Shown here one piece after another: positions 6,789 through 12,840 of a DNA stretch of 12,840 bases (within the stretch, counting starts at the first letter, position 1; each line of letters begins with the position of its first letter). This DNA comes from an uncultured Clostridiaceae bacterium (GTDB lineage Bacteria > Bacillota > Clostridia > TANB77 > CAG-508), in assembly GCA_958402495.1 (NCBI GenBank), contig CATXTS010000047.1, positions 1 to 12,840 of the forward strand. The letters are read 5' to 3'. The notes under the pieces were generated by a model. The model had not been told where the DNA came from, ran no database searches, and saw only the letters and a list, made by a program, of their open reading frames with translations. Position numbers and translations under genes: made by a program.

Positions 6789-7982
6789 TTATTTACTCCA
6801 CATATGCTTTCTGGTCATTTCTAACAAGTTTAGCTTTGTAAATTCCATAATTTGATTTTTGGCTCTATCCTTTTTCAAATTCTGTCTTAGAACTTCTATA
6901 ATCTGTTGTTTACTTATTTCCTCCTGCATATCAATATAGTCTATCACAATAATACCACCAATATCTCGTAGTCTAAGTTGTTTAGCAATTTCTATACTAG
7001 CCTCTGTATTTACCTTCACCACAGTCTGTTCTAAACTTTCTTTACCAGTATACTTACCAGAATTCACATCAATTGCAGTCAAAGCTTCTGTTTGGTCTAT
7101 GGTAATAAATCCACCACAAGGTAACCAAATTTTTCGTCTGTTCATCTTTTCAACCTGTTCTTGCCAATCATATACACGAAAAATATCTACTCGTACTTCT
7201 ATAGAAATCTTATCCTGTAATCCCCATAACTTTAAAGTAGCCTCTACTTGACTTTTTATTTGCTCTTCTTCTACTAATATACGTTCCAATTGATTATCTG
7301 CTAAGTCCAATAACAATCTTTCTAAAATACTCTCCTGTTCCCATAAAGATATAGGCACTTGCTCATTAGTCATCTCTTTAGCTTTCTTTTGTATTTGTTT
7401 CCATTTTTCTAAAGTATCTGCTATATCTTTTTGTATCACCTCTTCTGGCTTTCCCTGTGCTGCCGTTCGAATAATTATCCCTACTTTTCTATTTTTACCT
7501 AAAGACTTTTCTGCCATTTCAACTAGTCTTTGGCGTTCTGTTTCTTCTTCTATTTTTTGAGAAACCGTAATAAACGTATTTTCTGTTAGCAATACCACAA
7601 ACCTACCTGGTATATGAATATGTGTACTAATTCTTGCTCCTTTACCATGAATACTATCTTTCTTCACCTGTACCAATATGGGTCTATCTTTTTTTAGAAA
7701 ATTCTGAATAGTATACTGCCCCATATCTTCCTCTTTATTTCCTGTAACAGAACTAACTTTAGGTAAAATATCCTTTAAATGTATATATGTATTTTTACCT
7801 TGACCAATATCCACAAATGCCGCCTGCATCCCTGGTAAAACGTCTACCACTTTTCCTAAATAAATATTTCCCTCTAAACGCTTATGGTCTGCTTGCTCCT
7901 CATAATATTCCTGCATCACACCTTCTTGCATAAGTGCTATTTTTCTACACTCCGGCTGTCCACCAATTAAAATTTCTTGCAT
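6789..7982 (-). CDS. rng: Ribonuclease E/G family protein, short form without zinc-link
   Basis: This 397-residue cytoplasmic endoribonuclease family member acts in RNA processing and decay. Domains in order are an N-terminal family segment, an S1-like RNA-binding domain (about 36-125, EGNIYLGKVVDVLPGMQAAFVDIG), a 5'-sensor-like region (about 126-175, RFVVLLTENTFITVSQKI and GIIIRTAAQGK) and the DNase I-like catalytic part. The last has D305 in TAIDVNSGKYTG and D348 in IVIDYIDM, matching the two Mg-binding aspartates of E. coli RNase E (D303, D346). The protein ends at LNLLEMTRKHMWSK, about 49 residues after D348. It therefore ends before the CxxC zinc-link and the C-terminal small domain of E. 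coli RNase E/G. The start is supported by GGAAGG and lies 15 bases after pth; bofA follows 24 bases on. The symbol rng is by family. Confidence 0.88.
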   Translation of the reverse strand: MQEILIGGQPECRKIALMQEGVMQEYYEEQADHKRLEGNIYLGKVVDVLPGMQAAFVDIGQGKNTYIHLKDILPKVSSVTGNKEEDMGQYTIQNFLKKDRPILVQVKKDSIHGKGARISTHIHIPGRFVVLLTENTFITVSQKIEEETERQRLVEMAEKSLGKNRKVGIIIRTAAQGKPEEVIQKDIADTLEKWKQIQKKAKEMTNEQVPISLWEQESILERLLLDLADNQLERILVEEEQIKSQVEATLKLWGLQDKISIEVRVDIFRVYDWQEQVEKMNRRKIWLPCGGFITIDQTEALTAIDVNSGKYTGKESLEQTVVKVNTEASIEIAKQLRLRDIGGIIVIDYIDMQEEISKQQIIEVLRQNLKKDRAKNQIMEFTKLNLLEMTRKHMWSK

Positions 7983-7997
7983 AGACTTTCCTTCCCA

Positions 7998-8555
7998 TTA
8001 ATTAAACTGATTCATAGCATAATCCACACCATGTTTTACTATCTCTATAGCCGCATTTGCTGCCTTAATCGTTCCTTCTGCTAGTAAGGTTTGTTCCTCC
8101 TCTGGAACACTCCCAATCACATAACTAATCATTTCTTCTTTTCTTACTGGTTTTCCAATGCCTACACGAATTCTAGTAAATTCCTCAGATTGTAATTCCG
8201 AAATCACAGATTTCATCCCATTGTGTGAACCAGAACCACCTTTTTTACGAATTTTTATCTGTCCAGGTGCAATATCCATATCATCATAAATGACTAATAA
8301 ATCTTTTAAATCCACATGATAAAATTGTACAAATTGAATTAATGCTTTACCACTTAAATTCATGTACGTTTGAGGCTTAATGAGCATCACTTTTTTTCCA
8401 TCTATCATGCCATCTCCATAAACTGCTTCAAACTTTTTTCTTTTCAAATCTATTTGGCACAATTTAGCAATCTGATTAATCGTATCAAATCCCATATTGT
8501 GCCTTGTATGGCTATACTCTTCTTCTGGATTTCCTAATCCTACAATTACATACAT
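7998..8555 (-). CDS. pth: Peptidyl-tRNA hydrolase
   Basis: This 185-residue enzyme cleaves the ester bond of peptidyl-tRNAs that drop off the ribosome and so recycles tRNA. The signature is complete: VGLGNPEEEY with N9, TRHNMGFD with catalytic H19, KPQTYMNLSGKA (60-71), VIYDDMDIAPG with D91, GGSGSHNGMKS with N112 and the FTRIRVGIGKP segment. The length is normal. The start ATG at 8555 has AGAAGGAAAG upstream and lies 24 bases after the hslO stop codon; the rng start lies 15 bases past the pth stop. Co-transcription with both neighbours is very likely. This is an essential housekeeping gene, and nothing in the sequence looks unusual. Confidence 0.97.
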   Translation of the reverse strand: MYVIVGLGNPEEEYSHTRHNMGFDTINQIAKLCQIDLKRKKFEAVYGDGMIDGKKVMLIKPQTYMNLSGKALIQFVQFYHVDLKDLLVIYDDMDIAPGQIKIRKKGGSGSHNGMKSVISELQSEEFTRIRVGIGKPVRKEEMISYVIGSVPEEEQTLLAEGTIKAANAAIEIVKHGVDYAMNQFN

Positions 8556-8579
8556 ATTTCTTTCCTTCTTCTTTTTGTT

Positions 8580-9458
8580 TTAAACTAAACTTGTATATAA
8601 ATCCTGTAACTCTTGTTCTGAAAATGGATACTTCTTATTACAAAAATGACAAACAAGCTCCGCACCTTTATCCTCTTCTATCATAGCCTTTAATTCCTCT
8701 TTTCCAATTGTAGCAAGTGCTCTTTGCATTTTCTCCCTACTACAGTTACATGCATATACAGGATGCAACTCTTCTTCGATAAGTTGTAAATTTACATCTC
8801 CTGTAATATCCTTTGCAATCTCCTCTAAAGACATATTTTGGTCTAACATCTGGCTAATTGGTTTTGCTTCTCTAATTCTATTTTCTAAAATAAACAAATC
8901 ATCTGCTGTGGCATCTGGCATAGCAGAAATCATATAGCCACCACTTGCCTTTACCCCATCTTTATCGACCAAAACACCTAAGGCTACCGCTGTATTTTTT
9001 TGTTCAGATGTAAAAAAGTAATTTGTAAAATCTTCTGCAATCTCTCCTGTAACCAATTTACTAGTGCCTACATAAGGTTCTTTTAGTCCTAAATCTTTAA
9101 TAACATATAAGAATCCTTGATTACCTACAGCCATACCAACATTTAATTTTCCATCTTCTCTTAACGGTACCTCTACTTGTGGATTTCCAACATAGCCTCT
9201 TGTCTTTAATGTTTTATCTACTGTAGCTGTTATTCCTCCTAAAGGACCATTTCCTTTTATTTGAATAGTAATGGTATCTTCTTTTCCCTTCATTTGTGCT
9301 CCCATAAGAGCTACCATTGTTAAAGTCCTTCCTAACGCAGCAGTAGCCACTGGACTCAAATCATGGATATTTCTAGCCTCTTCTACTAATTTGGTCATAG
9401 AAGCACAAGTAATTTGTACTCTTCCTTGATAAGCCAAAAATTTCATAATGGTATTCAT
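8580..9458 (-). CDS. hslO: Redox-regulated chaperone Hsp33
   Basis: Hsp33 is a cytoplasmic holdase chaperone activated by oxidative stress, when its zinc-binding cysteines form disulfides and the protein unfolds and dimerises. The 292-residue protein shows the N-terminal fold (RNIHDLSPVATAALGRTLT at 29-47, IQIKGNGPLGG at 66-75, LNVGMAVGNQGFLYVIKDLG at 105-124). The C-terminal redox switch is complete with C237, C239, C270 and C273 (CNC then CHFC). The start at 9458 is preceded by AGAGGAAG. It is the first gene of a four-gene minus-strand operon, and a near-consensus promoter lies about 43 bases upstream of the ATG. The chaperone is probably made constitutively and controlled after translation, as is known for the family. 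Confidence 0.97.
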   Translation of the reverse strand: MNTIMKFLAYQGRVQITCASMTKLVEEARNIHDLSPVATAALGRTLTMVALMGAQMKGKEDTITIQIKGNGPLGGITATVDKTLKTRGYVGNPQVEVPLREDGKLNVGMAVGNQGFLYVIKDLGLKEPYVGTSKLVTGEIAEDFTNYFFTSEQKNTAVALGVLVDKDGVKASGGYMISAMPDATADDLFILENRIREAKPISQMLDQNMSLEEIAKDITGDVNLQLIEEELHPVYACNCSREKMQRALATIGKEELKAMIEEDKGAELVCHFCNKKYPFSEQELQDLYTSLV

Positions 9459-9500
9459 ATTTATCTTCCTCTTTCTTTTCTACTTCTTTTTACTGACTGC

Positions 9501-9529
9501 ATTATATCACAAAAGCATAAGGCAAGCAA
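9501..9529 (-). promoter_or_regulatory. Promoter of the hslO-pth-rng-bofA operon
   Basis: On the minus strand, TTGCTT (9524-9529) and a perfect TATAAT (9501-9506) are separated by exactly 17 bases, giving a predicted leader of about 35 nt before hslO. The -35 hexamer overlaps the inverted repeat at 9520-9542. Confidence 0.8.
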
Positions 9530-9542
9530 TACAAACTTGCCT
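9520..9542. repeat. Inverted repeat over the hslO -35 box (possible operator)
   Basis: Arms AGGCAAG (9520-9526) and CTTGCCT (9536-9542) pair perfectly over 7 bp with a 9-nt centre. The repeat sits in the divergent hslO/pncB region and covers the -35 of the hslO operon. T-rich DNA follows on the plus strand, so it resembles a terminator, but no plus-strand gene lies upstream to be terminated. A protein-binding site is the more sensible reading, unproven. Confidence 0.4.
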
Positions 9543-9576
9543 TTGTCTATTTCTTATTTTATTTTTTAAATTTTAG

Positions 9577-9605
9577 TTGACAATTCATTTTCTTAGTAAT
9601 ATACT
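9577..9605 (+). promoter_or_regulatory. Strong promoter of the NAPRTase gene
   Basis: A perfect TTGACA (9577-9582), a 17-base spacer and TATACT (9600-9605) lie about 45 bases before the ATG. GTTAATA is repeated at 9606-9612 and 9620-9626, just downstream of the -10. I recognise no NAD-repressor site with confidence. Confidence 0.8.
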
Positions 9606-9650
9606 GTTAATATCAATAAGTTAATAAGTATAAAAAAAGGAGGAATTACT

Positions 9651-11081
9651 ATGTATGATTTAGAACTTGTTTCTGACTTTTATGAATTTACTATGTCCAA
9701 TGCCTATTTACAAAAGAAAATGGAAAATAAAATTGCTTATTTCGATGTGTTTTTTAGAAAAATTCCAGATAGTGGTGGCTATGCCATAGCAGCTGGGCTA
9801 GAATCTATTATTGATTATGTTCAACATCTAAAATTTACAAAAGAAGATATTGCTTATCTAAAAAAACAAAATAAATTCTCTAACAATTTTCTAACCTATT
9901 TAGAGAACTTTCACTTTACAGGAGATATTTGAGCTATTCCAGAAGGAACCGTTGTTTTTCCAAATGAACCAATTATAACGGTAAGAGCCCCTATAATAGA
10001 AGCACAATTATTAGAAACTATGTTACTATTAACTATCAACCATCAAAGTTTAATTGCTACTAAAACTAGCCGTATTATAAAAGCAGCTAAAGGCAGACCT
10101 GTCATGGAATTTGGTGCTAGAAGAGCCCATGGTGTAAACGCAGCTGTCTTAGGAGCTAGGTCCTCTATTATTGGTGGTGCAGTTGGTACTTCTTGTACAT
10201 ACTGTGCAAAAGAATTTGCCGTACCTGCTAGTGGAACCATGGCTCATAGTTTTATTCAAAGCTTTGATTCTGAATATGAAGCATTCAAAGCCTATGCACA
10301 GATTTATCCTCATGATTGTACGCTTTTAATTGATACCTATGACACATTACAAAGTGGCCTTCCTAATGCCATTCGTACCTTTAATGAAGTTCTACAACCA
10401 ATGGGAATTAGACCAAAAGCCGTACGTTTAGACAGTGGTGATTTAGCTTATTTATCTAAAAAAATACGAGCTATCTTAGATGAAAATGGCTATCCGGATT
10501 GTCAAATCTGTGCTACTAACTCTTTAGATGAATATTTAATTACTTCTTTATTAGAACAAGATGCTAAAATCGATAGTTTTGGTGTTGGTGAAAATTTAAT
10601 TACAGCTAAAAGTGAGCCTGTCTTTGGTGGTGTCTATAAACTGGCGGCTATTGAAGAAGATGGTATCATCACGCCTAAAATAAAAATTAGTGAAACTTTA
10701 GCTAAAATCACTAATCCGGGTTTTAAAAGAACCTATCGTTTTTATGATAAAGACTCTCATAAGGCACTAGCCGATGTCATTACTCTATTTGAAGAAGAAA
10801 TACCTACAGATGGGTACTTAATTTTTGATGAGCAAGACCCTTGGAAAAAGAAACATTTAACCAATTATGAAGTAAAACCTTTACAAGAAAAAATATTTGA
10901 AAATGGTAAACTAATCTACCAAGTACCTACCTTGCCAGAAATTACCCAATATGCAAAAGAGCAATTAGACAGTCTATGGGAAGAAGTAAAACGTTTAGAA
11001 AATCCTCATATTTACTATGTAGATTTATCCGAAAAATTGTGGCATTTAAAGAAAGATATGCTTTCACAAACCTTATCTTAG
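9651..11081 (+). pseudogene. pncB: Nicotinate phosphoribosyltransferase interrupted by one in-frame TGA at codon 94
   Basis: NAPRTase makes nicotinate mononucleotide from nicotinate and PRPP, the first step of NAD salvage. Reading through the TGA gives a full-length protein of 476 residues with no other stop or frame change. Visible parts are the N-terminal LVSDFYEFTMSNAY, FGARRAHG (154-161), GTMAH with the probable phosphorylatable H199, DSGDLAYLS (261-269) and SFGVGENLITAKSEPVFGGVYKLA. The stop (9930-9932) falls within FTGDI-x-AIPEGT; relatives, as I recall them, carry an aromatic residue there, often Trp, so TGG to TGA by one transition is simplest. If it is a true stop, the product is 93 residues and inactive. 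The rest, from the ATG at 10020, lacks a ribosome binding site and the N-terminal domain. The promoter and the AGGAGG 7 nt before the ATG are intact. Recent nonsense mutation, sequence error and read-through all remain possible. Confidence 0.85.
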
Positions 11082-11096
11082 ATTTTTTCTAAGATA
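11074..11096 (+). terminator. Hairpin overlapping the NAPRTase stop codon (weak terminator or attenuator)
   Basis: A 9-bp stem TATCTTAGA/TCTAAGATA with a TTTTT loop spans the TAG stop at 11079-11081. Only a mixed A/T sequence follows, without a T run. It may reduce, but not block, transcription into the HAD gene 78 bases downstream. Confidence 0.4.
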
Positions 11097-11159
11097 GGAT
11101 TTACAAAAAAAATTTTTAGACATATACTACTTATAGAAAATAAAAAGAGGGCTTTATTT

Positions 11160-12008
11160 ATGATAAAATTAATTGCTAGCGATTTAGATGGTACCATGAT
11201 AAACCAAGATTTTCCTATTGCTAAAGATAATCTAAAAGCAATCGAGGATTTACACAAATCTAACTTACCATTTGTTATTTGTACAGGAAAAACCTATGCT
11301 ATTAGTAAACATTATTGTGATGATTTTCATGCACAATATGGCATTTTCGGAAATGGTAGCCAAATTATTAATCTAAAAACTGGAGAAGAAATTGATAGTA
11401 AAATACTTTCATTAGAAGACATACATACTTGTCTTTCCACCGCTTCTTCACACCATTTACATGTTCATGCTTATACCTCTAATAACCTTTTAACAGAAAA
11501 GCTAGCTTACCTAGACTTAAGAAATGCTTTACTATATCCCCATCAGATAAACATTCAAAAAGTAGACAACCTACAAAATTACATAGAAACACAAAAACCA
11601 ACCATTTTAAAGTTAGTCATTTCTAGTGAATCGGATTTAACACCAGTCAAAATAGAGTTAGAAAATAACACTAACTTAACTATCTGTCACATTCGAAAAT
11701 ACGGGCATTATAAAGATACAGTTATTCATAAAGAGTATAACTATCTAGATATCTCACCCCATCTAGTTTCTAAAGGCACTGCACTTCAAATACTAAGTCA
11801 CTATTTAAAAATAAAGAAAGAAGAAATCTTATCTGTCGGTGATAATGTTAATGACCTAGATATGTTACAAAACTCAGGCATTGGCATTGCAGTAGCAACC
11901 GCTTACGAAGAAGTAAAAAAAGTAGCTACTTATACCACCTCACATACCGTAGAAGAAGGTGCTTTTGCAGAAGCTGTCTATCGCTTTATTCCTTTCGAAA
12001 AAATCTAA
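11160..12008 (+). CDS. Cof-type HAD-superfamily phosphatase
   Basis: This 282-residue HAD hydrolase is of the Cof/YidA (IIB cap) type. Motif I is ASDLDGT with nucleophile D8 and acid/base D10. Motif II is ICTGK with T42. The motif III lysine is K205 in SKGTALQI, and motif IV is GDNVNDLDML with D228 and D232. The roughly 100-residue insertion between motifs II and III is the C2 cap that selects substrate. Such enzymes dephosphorylate small metabolites, often sugar phosphates or flavin nucleotides, and the exact substrate cannot be read here. The start has AAGAGGG 8 nt upstream. The gene follows the NAPRTase by 78 bases in the same direction with no obvious promoter between, so it may be co-transcribed. 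A role in nucleotide metabolism is only suggested by that position. Confidence 0.92.
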   Translation: MIKLIASDLDGTMINQDFPIAKDNLKAIEDLHKSNLPFVICTGKTYAISKHYCDDFHAQYGIFGNGSQIINLKTGEEIDSKILSLEDIHTCLSTASSHHLHVHAYTSNNLLTEKLAYLDLRNALLYPHQINIQKVDNLQNYIETQKPTILKLVISSESDLTPVKIELENNTNLTICHIRKYGHYKDTVIHKEYNYLDISPHLVSKGTALQILSHYLKIKKEEILSVGDNVNDLDMLQNSGIGIAVATAYEEVKKVATYTTSHTVEEGAFAEAVYRFIPFEKI

Positions 12009-12046
12009 AAAGAACAATACATTTTTTAGTATTGTTCTTTTTATTA
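12008..12046. terminator. Bidirectional intrinsic terminator between convergent genes
   Basis: A 13-bp stem (arms 12008-12020 and 12029-12041) with an 8-nt loop begins at the last base of the HAD stop codon and is followed by a T-rich run. The minus strand is also T-rich after the stem, so it may stop transcription from the convergent MBL-fold gene that ends at 12108. Confidence 0.85.
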
Positions 12047-12107
12047 TCTTACTAAATGCATTTATTCTTACCTTTTACATACATTTCATTTTATAGTCTT
12101 TCTATTT

Positions 12108-12830
12108 TTATAATTCAAATGTATACCCATCTTCTGGTATTATCACATGAGGAATCTTTTCTTTGTACAAAGCCTCCCTTGTTCCATCCCCCATATGGGT
12201 AGTAATTAAAATTTTATCCTCCTGTCTTGCCACTAAATCTTTTATATGTTCTAAATGCATATGTGTAGTAATTTCTTTATTAAAATTACTATCGGCAATC
12301 ATCGCCTTGCTAGAATGCCATATTTTCTCTACACCTGTACATAAAGTCGTATCTCCTGTATACCCTAACTTATGGTTTATCACATAGCCATAACAAGGTC
12401 TTTCATCACCATGGGAGACTAAAAAAGCTTGTATAGTATAACCATCTATAACCAGTTCCTCTTGCTCCTTTTTCATCTCAATGCACTCTAAATCTACCAA
12501 ATCCTCTATCTGCTTTCCCTCTTCAAAATTGTAAGCCTGAAACAACTGTAAGATTTTCTCATACAACCCCTCCGGACCTATTATTGTCAATTTCCTACGT
12601 TCTCCTGTCTGCACACGCAAATACTTAAATAAAAAGGGAATATCTGCCGTATGGTCACCATGTTTATGCGTAATTAACACCATTTTAATATCCTCTATTA
12701 CATGATTTTGTCTTAATAACTGCTTAACCGTACCATTTGGCATATCCACTAATACTTGTCCATCTATTAAAGCACAAGCTCCATGAAAACTAGTATACAT
12801 AGAACCTGTTCCTATTAACTCTACTTTCAT
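12108..12830 (-). CDS. Metallo-beta-lactamase-fold hydrolase (RNase Z-like)
   Basis: This 240-residue MBL-fold protein has the metal-binding motif THKHGDH (H55, H57, D59, H60), H140 in LVSHGDERP, D160 in GYTGDTT, then THMHLEH (190-195) and TTHMGDG near the C terminus. That pattern resembles the RNase Z/arylsulfatase-like branch, including the characteristic TGDT. A true RNase Z would be longer and carry an exosite arm; I see none, so tRNA 3' processing should not be assumed. It is probably cytoplasmic, with no signal peptide. The ATG at 12830 gives the usual MKVELIGTGS beginning. The frame remains open for the last 10 bases, and the ribosome binding site is mostly outside the window, so the start is likely but not fully proven. 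It converges on the HAD gene. Confidence 0.88.
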   Translation of the reverse strand: MKVELIGTGSMYTSFHGACALIDGQVLVDMPNGTVKQLLRQNHVIEDIKMVLITHKHGDHTADIPFLFKYLRVQTGERRKLTIIGPEGLYEKILQLFQAYNFEEGKQIEDLVDLECIEMKKEQEELVIDGYTIQAFLVSHGDERPCYGYVINHKLGYTGDTTLCTGVEKIWHSSKAMIADSNFNKEITTHMHLEHIKDLVARQEDKILITTHMGDGTREALYKEKIPHVIIPEDGYTFEL

Positions 12831-12840
12831 TATTAAACTC

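Noticed and set aside
9930..9970. TGA as a selenocysteine codon
   Set aside because: Only a weak, bulged stem can be drawn after the TGA, the position looks like Trp or another aromatic rather than Cys in relatives, and no selenium genes are in the window.
9651..11081. Alternative genetic code with UGA as Trp
   Set aside because: Only one TGA interrupts any gene here, all other Trp codons are TGG, and the bofA TGA lies exactly at the family's usual C terminus, right before a terminator.
10020..11081. Separate gene starting at the ATG at 10020
   Set aside because: No ribosome binding site precedes it, and the conserved protein sequence runs continuously across the TGA, so it is the 3' part of one gene.
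12163..12387. Plus-strand ORF inside the MBL-fold gene
   Set aside because: It is antisense to a clear metal-binding hydrolase, with no ribosome binding site or family pattern.

Overview
The window is AT-rich DNA from a low-GC Gram-positive anaerobe. It has strong AGGAGG-type ribosome binding sites, Bacillota-style promoters and a BofA-family sporulation protein. The gene set (Hsp33, Pth, RNase G, AMP-binding acyl-CoA synthetases, a clostridial-type NAPRTase) suggests a spore-forming Clostridia member, probably Lachnospirales. That assignment is inference from protein style, not from a marker gene.

Left part (1-6061): a 5'-truncated AMP-dependent acyl-CoA synthetase enters from the left edge, and a complete paralogue lies at 4322-6061. 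Three unrelated single-gene units sit between them. These are a nucleoside 2-deoxyribosyltransferase-like gene and an unrecognised, highly charged 327-residue protein on the minus strand, and an HTH-PIN protein on the plus strand. Most of these units end in a clear intrinsic terminator, so they look independently transcribed.

Middle (6062-6500): a 440-base non-coding stretch. It begins with two copies of a 46-bp palindromic element, spaced 87 bp start to start. The base pairs change in a compensatory way between the copies. The only coding candidate there is a weak 43-codon ORF.

Central minus-strand operon (9529 back to 6465): hslO - pth - RNase E/G family - bofA. It has a near-consensus promoter at 9501-9529, gaps of 15-24 bases and a perfect 13-bp terminator hairpin. 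It combines redox chaperone, translation rescue, RNA processing and a sporulation-linked membrane protein.

Right part (9577-12840): nicotinate phosphoribosyltransferase (NAD salvage) has a textbook TTGACA/TATACT promoter and an AGGAGG site, but one in-frame TGA at codon 94. The other 475 codons are intact. A Cof-type HAD phosphatase follows, then a bidirectional terminator and a convergent metallo-beta-lactamase-fold hydrolase at the right edge.

I see no complete new defence or mobile system here. The items most worth checking are the lone TGA in the NAPRTase gene, the paired 46-bp palindromes, the HTH-PIN-unknown fusion and the unrecognised charged protein.
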